Source: SIG598 sp045538015 (lineage in GTDB: Bacteria; Bacillota; Clostridia; Oscillospirales; Acutalibacteraceae). From it: 64,000 bases of DNA. The position numbers and the translations under genes were made by a program. The notes under the pieces are model-generated. The model did not search any database and was not told where the DNA came from. It was given only the letters and a program-made list of their open reading frames with translations. The stretch covers positions 1-64,000 of the forward strand of contig JAZSQO010000158.1 of assembly GCA_045538015.1 (NCBI GenBank), given 5' to 3'. Below, in pieces: positions 41,984-49,875 of the stretch. Each line of letters starts with the position of its first letter. Positions within the stretch are counted from its first letter, which is position 1.

Positions 41984-42982
41984 TTATTCGCTTGCCGCAA
42001 CGATCGACGAAACGCAGCTGTTCAGTATGCCGGCAATGGGATAGACGATCCAGGAAATCGCCCAGCCGTCAAAGACAAATCCCCATACAAAGAAGGTTAT
42101 GACGGTCACAGGCCAGAGAATGGCCTCGAAGATAGCAACCGCCCGCGTCTTTTTATTCACGACCTTATTTCCTTCCGCGTCAACGGTGACCATTTTGTCG
42201 ATGTTGAGAAGATGCTTGTATCCGTCCTCTTTGCCGTCGGCGGCGCACATGAGCATGACGCCCACGCCGATCATTACCATCATCACCGCCGCGCCAAATG
42301 TTCCCGTCACATTGTACGGAGGGAAACTTGCTATCACGATAAGAGCGCATACACCGGCTATGATGCAGGCCACGCCGGCGCCGATGCTTATCCCAAGACC
42401 GACACGGTTCTTTTTGTGCTCTCCGGTCAGTTTTTCCCTGAGGTGGTCGGGCATCTCGACGATCTGCGTCACATACTGCTTGTCGTTGTTGCTTTTTACT
42501 CCCGCGGTGACAAACAGGATCACTCCCACGGCGATAAACATCAGCATGACCACTACGCTCAGCGTACCGGCTATATTGTATTTTCCGAGGCAGTCACCGA
42601 CCCAGCCGTTTATTGCGAACAGAGACGCCACGCCCATCATCACCAGCAGCACGCCTATTCCGACCAGCCAGCCGACAACATGGGTGGAGCGCAGATATTC
42701 TCTTGTCTCTTTCTCGCCCGGGCATACGGCGGCGCCGCTTTTTCCGATTTCATCCGGCACCGCGGAATCCCTGCTTATCTCCAGCTCCTCAAGCAGCTCA
42801 TCAATGTTTCCAAAGTCGCGGATGACCGCGCCGACGGCTTCGTTTTCGCTCTTTCCTTCCTCCTTGAGGGAGTTGTACTTATCCTCCATGGTGGAAAGAA
42901 GTTCCTCCTTGGCGCGGACAAGGCGCTCATCCTCGGGCAGACCGGCAAAAAGGTTTTCAAGATATGTTCTTATAGTCTCCAT
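41984..42982 (-). CDS. HAAS/DUF1700-type multi-pass membrane protein
   Basis: A 332-aa protein. The N-terminal ~75 residues form a soluble helical HAAS-like domain (TYLENLFAGLPEDERLVRAKEELLSTMEDKY, then VIRDFGNIDELLEEL), which is typical of proteins encoded next to PadR regulators. The rest carries about six membrane segments. ATG follows AAGGAGG. It lies 23 bp after padR and is almost certainly under the same operator. Family members are thought to work with PadR regulators in envelope stress or membrane remodelling; the exact role is unknown. Confidence 0.85.
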   Translation of the reverse strand: METIRTYLENLFAGLPEDERLVRAKEELLSTMEDKYNSLKEEGKSENEAVGAVIRDFGNIDELLEELEISRDSAVPDEIGKSGAAVCPGEKETREYLRSTHVVGWLVGIGVLLVMMGVASLFAINGWVGDCLGKYNIAGTLSVVVMLMFIAVGVILFVTAGVKSNNDKQYVTQIVEMPDHLREKLTGEHKKNRVGLGISIGAGVACIIAGVCALIVIASFPPYNVTGTFGAAVMMVMIGVGVMLMCAADGKEDGYKHLLNIDKMVTVDAEGNKVVNKKTRAVAIFEAILWPVTVITFFVWGFVFDGWAISWIVYPIAGILNSCVSSIVAASE

Positions 42983-43005
42983 GTTTTTTCCTCCTTAGTA
43001 TACTC

Positions 43006-43338
43006 TTACTGGATTTCTCTGATGAATTTGCTTATAACCTCTTTTGTGAGGTTCCATTCCTCGCATTTTTCGGCGTAATACTTCCAGCCGGCGGGCGTGA
43101 TGCTGTAATAGGTGCGACGCTTGCCGCCCGACTCGTCGCCGCCGGTGCGGGAAACTATATACCCGTTCTTTTCCAGCCGCGCGAAGGCCGAGTAAAGAGT
43201 TGTTTCCTTGATGACATACTTGCCCTCCGACAGAGACGCTATCATTTTGGATATCTCATAGCCGTAGGATTCGCCGTCCAGAAGAAGACACAGAATAATC
43301 GTGTCGTTGTAGCCTCTGATGACATCGCTGCTGATCAA
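43006..43338 (-). CDS. PadR-family transcriptional regulator
   Basis: A 110-aa PadR-type winged-helix repressor. Features: YNDTIILCLLLDGESYGYEISKMI, ETTLYSAFARLEKNGYIVSR and RRTYYSITPAGWKYYAEK, the classic PadR core and wing. Start is TTG 43338 after AAGGCGGTGA. It is followed by the HAAS-domain membrane protein. The promoter is overlaid with several TACGACAG boxes, so strong autorepression is expected. Signal unknown. Confidence 0.93.
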   Translation of the reverse strand: MISSDVIRGYNDTIILCLLLDGESYGYEISKMIASLSEGKYVIKETTLYSAFARLEKNGYIVSRTGGDESGGKRRTYYSITPAGWKYYAEKCEEWNLTKEVISKFIREIQ

Positions 43339-43361
43339 TCGATCACCGCCTTTCTTTATCC

Positions 43362-43431
43362 TACGACAGCCGTACTACGACTGTCGTACTTCATCTGTCG
43401 TAATAGTACCACAACTACTACGACAGGTCAA
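43362..43431 (-). promoter_or_regulatory. padR promoter with an array of TACGACAG operator boxes
   Basis: On the minus strand, TTGACC (43431-43426), a 17-bp spacer and TACTAT (43408-43403). The boxes are TACGACAG at 43362-43369 and 43419-43426, CTGTCGTA at 43395-43402, and the near-perfect palindrome TACGACTGTCGTA at 43376-43388. One box borders the -35, one borders the -10, and two lie at or below the transcription start, a layout suited to repression. Confidence 0.78.
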
Positions 43432-43447
43432 GTACTTTTTTTGAAAA

Positions 43448-43493
43448 TAAAAAAATATTGCCGGAGTCTGCTTCGCTGAAGCAAAACTCCGGC
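43448..43493 (-). terminator. Terminator of the pur operon after purD
   Basis: Minus-strand stem GCCGGAGT/ACTCCGGC with an inner TGCTTC/GAAGCA stem, then ATATTTTTTTA. Confidence 0.87.
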
Positions 43494-43508
43494 ATCTTCC
43501 GTTATAAA

Positions 43509-44786
43509 TTATCTGACACAGCGGCCGATATCCCGGCGGCAGTGCTTGCCGTCAAAATCGATGGTATCGGCAGCGGCATAAGCGGCGTCAATGGCCTCAT
43601 CCAGAGTGGCACCGGTGGCGGTAACGCCCAGTACACGGCCGCCGTTGGTGGCAAAGGAGCCGTTCTCGCCGGAGGTGCCGGCATGATAAACGGTGGCTCC
43701 ATCCACCTGACCGTCGGCCTTCAGGCCGCGGATGGCCTTGCCCTTTTCGTAGCTTCCGGGATAGCCGCCGGAGGCGAGGATGACGCAGGCGCAGGCGCCG
43801 TTATCCCATTCTATGGTCAGCTCGTCAAGACGCTCGTCGATGACGGCGTTGATGATGTCCAGCAGGTCGGTCTTAAGTCTGGGCAGCACGACCTGAGTTT
43901 CGGGATCGCCGAAACGGCAGTTGTATTCGATGACCTTGGGGCCATCCTTGGTGATCATAAGTCCGAAATAGAGACAGCCCTTGAAAGGACGTCCCTCGGC
44001 GCTCATGGCAGCGATGGTGGGTTCAAAGATCTCCTTGCGGCAGCGCTCGGCCACTTCGTCGGTATAGAAGGGATTGGGGCTGATGGTGCCCATACCGCCG
44101 GTATTGGGGCCTTTGTTGCCGTCGTAGGCCGGCTTGTGATCCATGGAGGACACCATGGGGCACACGGTCTTTCCGTCGGTGAAGGCAAGGACGGAAACCT
44201 CCGGGCCCTGCAGGAATTCCTCCACAACTATGGTATCGCCCGAGGCACCGAAGCACTTATCGGTCATCATGGACTTGACAGCCGCCTCAGCCTCAGCAAG
44301 GTCGGCAGCGATAACAACGCCCTTGCCCAGAGCCAGACCGTCTGCCTTGATGACTGTGGGGAAGCTGTTCTGAGCGCGGATGTATTCCATAGCCGCCGCG
44401 GGATCGGTGAATATCTCATAGGCCGCGGTGGGAATGCCGTATTTTTTCATCAGATCCTTGGAGAAGGCCTTGCTGCTCTCAATGGCGGCAGCCTTGGCAT
44501 CGGGGCCGAAGGCACGGATTCCATTGGCGTTCATGGCGTCCACCATGCCCATTGCCAGAGGATCATCGGGAGCCACAAACACGCAGCCCACCTTCAGTTC
44601 CTGAGCCAGAGCCGCCATACCGTCGATATCGGTGGCCTTGACCGGGAATATCTGAGCGTCGGCAGCAATGCCGGCGTTGCCGGGAGCGCAGTAGATCTTA
44701 TCAATGCCCTCGCTCTTTTTCAGAGCACGGATAATAGCGTGCTCACGGCCGCCGCCGCCAACCACGAGAATGTCGATTTTGCTCAT
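43509..44786 (-). CDS. purD: Phosphoribosylamine-glycine ligase (GARS)
   Basis: ATP-grasp enzyme that joins phosphoribosylamine and glycine to GAR in IMP synthesis. The 425-aa protein starts MSKIDILVVGGGGREHAI (ATG 44786) and shows the ATP-grasp features KADGLALGKGV and EVSVLAFTDG, and the signature FGDPETQVVLPRLKTDLLD. I rejected the ATG at 44798, which abuts AAAGGA with no spacing. Last gene of pfkA-purEMNHD. Confidence 0.96.
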   Translation of the reverse strand: MSKIDILVVGGGGREHAIIRALKKSEGIDKIYCAPGNAGIAADAQIFPVKATDIDGMAALAQELKVGCVFVAPDDPLAMGMVDAMNANGIRAFGPDAKAAAIESSKAFSKDLMKKYGIPTAAYEIFTDPAAAMEYIRAQNSFPTVIKADGLALGKGVVIAADLAEAEAAVKSMMTDKCFGASGDTIVVEEFLQGPEVSVLAFTDGKTVCPMVSSMDHKPAYDGNKGPNTGGMGTISPNPFYTDEVAERCRKEIFEPTIAAMSAEGRPFKGCLYFGLMITKDGPKVIEYNCRFGDPETQVVLPRLKTDLLDIINAVIDERLDELTIEWDNGACACVILASGGYPGSYEKGKAIRGLKADGQVDGATVYHAGTSGENGSFATNGGRVLGVTATGATLDEAIDAAYAAADTIDFDGKHCRRDIGRCVR

Positions 44787-44863
44787 GCAATTATACATTC
44801 CTTTCCAGTTATAATCAGAAATTTACCGGCCCCGACAATCTCGGAGCCGGTAAAGAGTATAAT

Positions 44864-46420
44864 TTAGTGCTTGAAGTGACGCATACCGGTGAACAGCATG
44901 GCGATACCGGCCTCGTTGCAGGCGTCGATGGACTCCTGGTCACGGATGGATCCGCCGGGCTGAATGATAGCGGTGATACCGGCCTTCTTTGCCGACTCGA
45001 CGCAGTCGGGGAACGGGAAGAAGGCGTCGCTGCCCATAACGCTGCCCGCGGCCTTGTCGCCGGCGTATCTGATGGCGAGGTCAAGAGCGGTGACACGGTT
45101 GGTCTGGCCGGGGCCTACGCCCACGGTGCCGTTATCCTTGACAAGGCAGATGCCGTTGGACTTGACGTGCTTGACAACGCGCATGGCGATCTTGAGCTGC
45201 TCCATCTCGTCGGCGGTGGGCTGACGATCGGTGACGCACTTGACGTCTTCCTCGTTGTACAGCTCGGTATCCAGCTGCTGAACCAGCAGGCCGCCGGCAA
45301 CCTTCTTCATGTCAACCATGGAGCTGTCGTTGGCAACAGCGCAGTCGGGCAGTCTGAGCAGACGGATGTTCTTCTTCTGTGTGAGGATATCAAGAGCCTC
45401 CTGGGAGAAGGAGGGAGCAATGATGATCTCAAGGAAGATCTTGGCAAGCTCATTGGCGGTGGCCTCGTCAACCTCGCGGTTGAGGGCTACAATGCCGCCG
45501 AAGATAGAAACGGGATCAGAATCATAAGCCTTGTTGTAGGCCTCGAGGATGGTGTCGCCCAGACCGACGCCGCAGGGATTGGCGTGCTTGACGGCGACAG
45601 CGCAGGGACGCTCGGTGCCGAACTCCTTGAGCACATCGAGAGCGCCGTTGGCGTCGTTGATGTTGTTGTAGGAGAGCTCCTTGCCGTGGAGCTGCTCGGC
45701 GGCGCTCAGGCAGTTGGTGCGGTTGCCGATCTCGCGGTAGAAGGCGGCAGCCTGATGGGGATGCTCGCCGTAGCGCATCTCCTGAACCTTCTCGTAGGTA
45801 ACGGTGAAGTTGTCGGTCAGAGGGCTCTCGCCTCTCTGCTCGCGCAGATAGTTGCTGATGAGAGTGTCGTACTGAGCGGTGTGGTCAAAGACCTTGCCGG
45901 CCAGCTTGAACTTGACCTCGCGGCTGACCTCGCCATCGGCCTTGAGCTGGTCGATAACGGTCTGATAGTCAGCGGGGTCGACAATAACAGCCACATCCTG
46001 CCAGTTCTTGGCAGCGGCACGGATCATGGTGGGGCCGCCGATGTCGATATTCTCGATGGCGTCCTCCAGCTCCACGGGAGGCTGCTTGAGGATGGTGGCC
46101 TTGAAGGGATAGAGGTTGATGGCAACGATGTCAATGGGAGTAACACCCAGCTCCTCGATCTGCTTCATGTGGTCGGCATTGCCGCGCATGGCGAGAATAC
46201 CGGCGTGGATCATGGGATGCAGAGTCTTTACGCGGCCGTCGAGGCATTCGGGGAAACCGGTGATGGAGGACACCTCGGTGGTGTCGATGCCGGCAGCGGC
46301 GATAGCCTTGGCGGTGCCGCCGGTGGAAAGAACCTCATAGCCCAACTCGGTGAGCTGACGGGCAAACTCCACGCAGCCGGTCTTGTCGGAAACGCTGATA
46401 ATAGCACGCTTTTTTGACAT
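44864..46420 (-). CDS. purH: Bifunctional AICAR transformylase/IMP cyclohydrolase
   Basis: Last two steps to IMP: formylation of AICAR with 10-formyl-THF, then ring closure. The 518-aa protein has the N-terminal cyclohydrolase/MGS-like domain (RAIISVSDKTGCVEFARQL, STGGTAKAI, DGRVKTLHP) and the C-terminal transformylase domain with KHANPCGVG, SDAFFPFPDCV and QPGGSIRDQE. ATG follows GGAGG. It lies 4 bp after purN and 77 bp before purD. Confidence 0.97.
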   Translation of the reverse strand: MSKKRAIISVSDKTGCVEFARQLTELGYEVLSTGGTAKAIAAAGIDTTEVSSITGFPECLDGRVKTLHPMIHAGILAMRGNADHMKQIEELGVTPIDIVAINLYPFKATILKQPPVELEDAIENIDIGGPTMIRAAAKNWQDVAVIVDPADYQTVIDQLKADGEVSREVKFKLAGKVFDHTAQYDTLISNYLREQRGESPLTDNFTVTYEKVQEMRYGEHPHQAAAFYREIGNRTNCLSAAEQLHGKELSYNNINDANGALDVLKEFGTERPCAVAVKHANPCGVGLGDTILEAYNKAYDSDPVSIFGGIVALNREVDEATANELAKIFLEIIIAPSFSQEALDILTQKKNIRLLRLPDCAVANDSSMVDMKKVAGGLLVQQLDTELYNEEDVKCVTDRQPTADEMEQLKIAMRVVKHVKSNGICLVKDNGTVGVGPGQTNRVTALDLAIRYAGDKAAGSVMGSDAFFPFPDCVESAKKAGITAIIQPGGSIRDQESIDACNEAGIAMLFTGMRHFKH

Positions 46421-46424
46421 ATTG

Positions 46425-47054
46425 CTAATCCTCCGTTATGTAAGTTTTATTATCGACGATCTTGATTTTTCCCTCGCAGAACTGGCGCACGACCTGAGGA
46501 AGGAGAATCCACTCGGCCTGCTCCATTACTCTGCGCTGCAGGATCTCAGGGGTATCGTCCTGCTCGATATACACGGCCTTCTGAGCGATAATCGCGCCGC
46601 CGTCGGGAATTTCATTTACAAAATGCACTGTGGCGCCGGTCACCTTTACACCCGCGGCCAGTGCCGCCTCATGGACTCTGAGGCCGTAATATCCCTTGCC
46701 GCAGAAAGAAGGGATGAGTGCCGGGTGGATGTTGATTATCCGGTTGGCATAGCGCTCGGTGACCCGCTTGCTGAGTATGGAAAGGAAGCCTGCCAGCACG
46801 ATAAGGTCTATGTTGTACTTGTCAAGAATTGCGAAAAGAGCATTTTCGTACTCCTCCTCGCTGGAAAACGAGGTGCGTCGGCACACCTCACCGGGAACGG
46901 AGAATTTCTCCGCCCGGTCAAGTGCACCGACACCTTCTTTGCTGGCTATAACGCAGACGATCCGGCCTCCGCCGAGACCGCCTGTTTTTTCGGCATCCAG
47001 AAGCGCCTGGAGATTAGTGCCGCCTCCGGACACCATTACAGCTATATTCAGCAT
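46425..47054 (-). CDS. purN: Phosphoribosylglycinamide formyltransferase
   Basis: Transfers the formyl group of 10-formyl-THF to GAR. The 209-aa protein has LNIAVMVSGGGTNLQALLDA at the start, and the catalytic Asn-His-Asp region NIHPALIPSFCGKGYYGLRVHEAALAAGVKVTGATVHFV, with DGGAIIAQKAV following. The start overlaps the end of purM by 7 bp. Length is typical. Confidence 0.96.
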   Translation of the reverse strand: MLNIAVMVSGGGTNLQALLDAEKTGGLGGGRIVCVIASKEGVGALDRAEKFSVPGEVCRRTSFSSEEEYENALFAILDKYNIDLIVLAGFLSILSKRVTERYANRIINIHPALIPSFCGKGYYGLRVHEAALAAGVKVTGATVHFVNEIPDGGAIIAQKAVYIEQDDTPEILQRRVMEQAEWILLPQVVRQFCEGKIKIVDNKTYITED

Positions 47055-48082
47055 ATCTTGATCCTTTCGTCGCCTTCGGCAACCTCGCCGATTATGTAAG
47101 CGGTCTCGCCGCAGTCGGTAAGCACCTGCACAGCCTTGTCAGCCTCATCCTTGGGCACAGCCACCACAAGGCCGACGCCCATGTTGAAGGTGTTGAACAT
47201 ATCTCGCTCGCTGATGCGGCTCATGCCCTTGAGTACGCTGAATATAGGATGAACACGGACAGCCGCCTTCTCCACAACCGCGCACAGACCCTCGGGAATG
47301 ATGCGGGGAATATTCTCGTAGAAGCCGCCGCCGGTGATGTGAGCAATGCCGTGAACGCTGCACTGCTTGATGACCTCGAGGGCAGACTTGACGTAGATCT
47401 TGGTGGGAGTGATAAGCTCCTCGCCAAGGGTCTTGCCCAGGTCGGAAAGGTACATTCTGATGTTGTCCTCGTTGACACGGGTGACATGACGGACAAGGGA
47501 GAAGCCGTTGGAATGCAGACCGCTGGAAGCGACGCCGATAAGCACATCGCCGGCCTTGATGGCGGTTCCGTCGATCAGGTTGTCCCCGTCAGCCATACCG
47601 ACACAGAAGCCGGCAAGGTCGTATTCGTCGATGGGATAGAAACCGGGCATCTCGGCAGTTTCACCGCCGATAAGGGCACATCCGGCCTGACGGCAGCCCT
47701 CGGCAACGCCGGCGACGATCTCGGCAACGCGCTCGGGCTTGTTCTTGCCAAGAGCGAGATAATCGAGGAAGAAAAGGGGCTGGGCACCGCAGCACACGAC
47801 ATCGTTGGCGCACATGGCCACGCAGTCAATACCGATGGTATCGTGCTTGTTGAGCAGGAAAGCGATCTTCAGCTTGGTGCCGACACCGTCGGTTCCCGAG
47901 ACCAGAACAGGATTGCTCATGGACTTGAAGTCGGGGCGGAACATACCGCCGAAGCCGCCGATGCTGGTCATAACGCCGGGAGTAAAGGTGCTCTCCACAT
48001 GGCTCTTCATAAGTTCTACCGCCTTATAGCCGGCGGTAACGTCAACTCCGGCATCTCTGTAGCTGTTGCTGAAGCTGTTCAT
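47048..48082 (-). CDS. purM: Phosphoribosylformylglycinamidine cyclo-ligase (AIR synthetase)
   Basis: ATP-dependent closure of FGAM to AIR. The 344-aa protein starts with SNSYRDAGVDVTAGYKAVELMK and shows VSGTDGVGTKL, IGIDCVAMCANDVVCCGAQPLFFLDYLA, GGETAEMPGFY and GLHSNGFSLVR, all PurM signatures. ATG follows GGAGG. It lies 96 bp after purE, the largest gap inside the operon. Confidence 0.97.
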   Translation of the reverse strand: MNSFSNSYRDAGVDVTAGYKAVELMKSHVESTFTPGVMTSIGGFGGMFRPDFKSMSNPVLVSGTDGVGTKLKIAFLLNKHDTIGIDCVAMCANDVVCCGAQPLFFLDYLALGKNKPERVAEIVAGVAEGCRQAGCALIGGETAEMPGFYPIDEYDLAGFCVGMADGDNLIDGTAIKAGDVLIGVASSGLHSNGFSLVRHVTRVNEDNIRMYLSDLGKTLGEELITPTKIYVKSALEVIKQCSVHGIAHITGGGFYENIPRIIPEGLCAVVEKAAVRVHPIFSVLKGMSRISERDMFNTFNMGVGLVVAVPKDEADKAVQVLTDCGETAYIIGEVAEGDERIKIC

Positions 48083-48178
48083 AAGGGTTTGTCCTCCGTT
48101 TACTAATTATGTTTGGCGGCGAACCTTCAAAACGCCGCTTTATAACGCTGTCCCTTTCCGGAACAACTAAGTTACATT

Positions 48179-48691
48179 TTACTTGCCCAGCAGCTCGCTG
48201 AGCTTGTCTCCGATAGCCGCGTCCTTGGCGGCGACCTTTTCGGCCATTTCCTTCTTCATGGCAGTCAGCTTCGCGGAAAGCTCACTGTCGGAAAGAGCCA
48301 GCATCTGAGCCGCGAGAATGGCGGCGTTGTCCGCTCCGTTGATGGCTACCGTGGCCACGGGAATGCCGGAAGGCATCTGAACAGTGGCGAGCAGGGCGTC
48401 CATACCGTCAAGAGCGGCAGACTTCACCGGAATGCCGATGACCGGCAGAGTGGTGTGGGCGGCCAGAACACCGGCGAGGTGAGCGGCCATACCGGCGGCG
48501 GCGATAATGACACCGTAGCCGTTTTCCGCAGCCTTGGAGGCAAACTCCGCGGCGGCCTCGGGAGTTCTGTGAGCGGACATTACCCGCACATCATAACCGA
48601 TACCGAAGCTTTCCAGACGCTTCGCGGCCGGAGCGAGAACGGGCAGATCGCTGTCACTGCCCATGATGATGGCAACACGCTTTTCAGACAT
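48179..48691 (-). CDS. purE: N5-carboxyaminoimidazole ribonucleotide mutase
   Basis: Class I PurE, which isomerises N5-CAIR to CAIR. The 170-aa protein has IIMGSDSDLPV, VRVMSAHRTPE-like RVMSAHRTPEAA with the active-site His, AAAGMAAHLAGVLAAHTTLPVIGIP and MPSGIPVATVAING. ATG follows GGAGG. It lies 20 bp after pfkA and opens the purine part of the operon. No purK is adjacent. Confidence 0.97.
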   Translation of the reverse strand: MSEKRVAIIMGSDSDLPVLAPAAKRLESFGIGYDVRVMSAHRTPEAAAEFASKAAENGYGVIIAAAGMAAHLAGVLAAHTTLPVIGIPVKSAALDGMDALLATVQMPSGIPVATVAINGADNAAILAAQMLALSDSELSAKLTAMKKEMAEKVAAKDAAIGDKLSELLGK

Positions 48692-48711
48692 ATTATATAC
48701 CTCCGCTCAGA

Positions 48712-49782
48712 TCAGATGGAAACATCGTGGGCGATCTCAAGCAGATCGTAGGTGAAATCCTTCTTCATGGCAAGAGCCTCGTTGATCTCATAGTCAACGA
48801 CCTTCTCGCCCTTCATGGCGACAATGCGTCCGCCGTTGCCCTTAGCCAGAAGCTCCACGGCGCGGTGCCCCATCTGAGTGGCGGCCACACGGTCACGGAC
48901 GGTGGGAGATCCGCCGCGCTGGATGTGTCCGAGGATGGTGGTGCGGGTCTCGCGGCCGGTCTTTTCCTTGACCTGCTTTGCGATCTCGTCGATCTTGCCT
49001 ACGCCCTCGGCTACAACGATGATGAAGTGCTTTTTGCCGGTGCCCTCAACGGAGTTGATGCGGGCAATGACATCGCGGTCGATGTCGCACTCGATCTCAG
49101 GAACAAGGATTACGAAAGCACCGCAGGCGATGGCGGTGTTCAGGGCGATGTAACCGGCGTGACGGCCCATGACCTCAACGATATTGCAGCGCTCGTGGGA
49201 CTGAGCGGTATCTCTGAGGTTATCCACCATCTTCATGGCGGTGTTCATGGCGGTGTCGTAGCCGATGGTGTAATCGGAGCAGCCGATGTCGTTGTCTATG
49301 GTGCCGGGAATGCCGACGCAGGGAATGCCGGCGTTGGTCAGGTCGCGGGCGCCTCTGAAGGAACCGTCGCCGCCGATGACCACGACGCCGTTGATGCCTT
49401 CGTTGAAGCAGTTGTCAGCGGCCTTCTTGACGCCTTCGGGAGTTTCAAACTCCTTGCAGCGGGCGGTGCACAGCTTGGTACCGCCTCTCTGGAGAGTATC
49501 GGAAACGGCGCGCAGACCCATGGGCTTGAAGTCGCCCTTGATGAGGCCGTTGTAGCCGTGCTCAACACCGTACACAAGAATATTGACATCCTTGCGGGCG
49601 TGGGCACTCTTGACGACAGCACGCACGGCAGCGTTCATGCCGGGGGCGTCTCCGCCGCTGGTGAGAACGGCGATCTTGATGGTCTTCTTGGTCTCCATGG
49701 GAGTGGTTTCAGAAGGCTTGACCGCCTCTATCTTTGTTTCCGCCGAAGCGGTGTCCGCGGATTTGTCTTTCCAGAATAACAT
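48712..49782 (-). CDS. pfkA: 6-phosphofructokinase with N-terminal extension
   Basis: ATP-dependent phosphofructokinase, fructose-6-phosphate to fructose-1,6-bisphosphate. The catalytic core begins near residue 36 (KIAVLTSGGDAPGMNAAVR) and has GGDGSFRGA and PGTIDNDIGCSDYTIGYDTA, with the catalytic Asp, and HIQRGGSP. An extra ~34-residue N-terminus (MLFWKDKSADTASAE, then a Lys/Glu/Thr-rich stretch) precedes it. ATG 49782 follows AAGGAG at 9 bp; the internal ATG before ETKKTIK has no SD, so the extension is probably real. First gene of the pur transcript, with its own promoter. Confidence 0.94.
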   Translation of the reverse strand: MLFWKDKSADTASAETKIEAVKPSETTPMETKKTIKIAVLTSGGDAPGMNAAVRAVVKSAHARKDVNILVYGVEHGYNGLIKGDFKPMGLRAVSDTLQRGGTKLCTARCKEFETPEGVKKAADNCFNEGINGVVVIGGDGSFRGARDLTNAGIPCVGIPGTIDNDIGCSDYTIGYDTAMNTAMKMVDNLRDTAQSHERCNIVEVMGRHAGYIALNTAIACGAFVILVPEIECDIDRDVIARINSVEGTGKKHFIIVVAEGVGKIDEIAKQVKEKTGRETRTTILGHIQRGGSPTVRDRVAATQMGHRAVELLAKGNGGRIVAMKGEKVVDYEINEALAMKKDFTYDLLEIAHDVSI

Positions 49783-49820
49783 GGCATTTCGCTCCTTTTT
49801 ATAGAATTATACCAAGTGAC

Positions 49821-49849
49821 ATTATATACCAAATACATCTTGTATGCAA
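49821..49849 (-). promoter_or_regulatory. SigA-type promoter of pfkA-purEMNHD
   Basis: On the minus strand, TTGCAT (49849-49844), a 17-bp spacer and TATAAT (49826-49821), in the 93-bp gap after dnaE. No purine riboswitch fits in the 40-nt leader. Confidence 0.75.
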
Positions 49850-49875
49850 TAACAATTCGGACACAAAATGTATTC

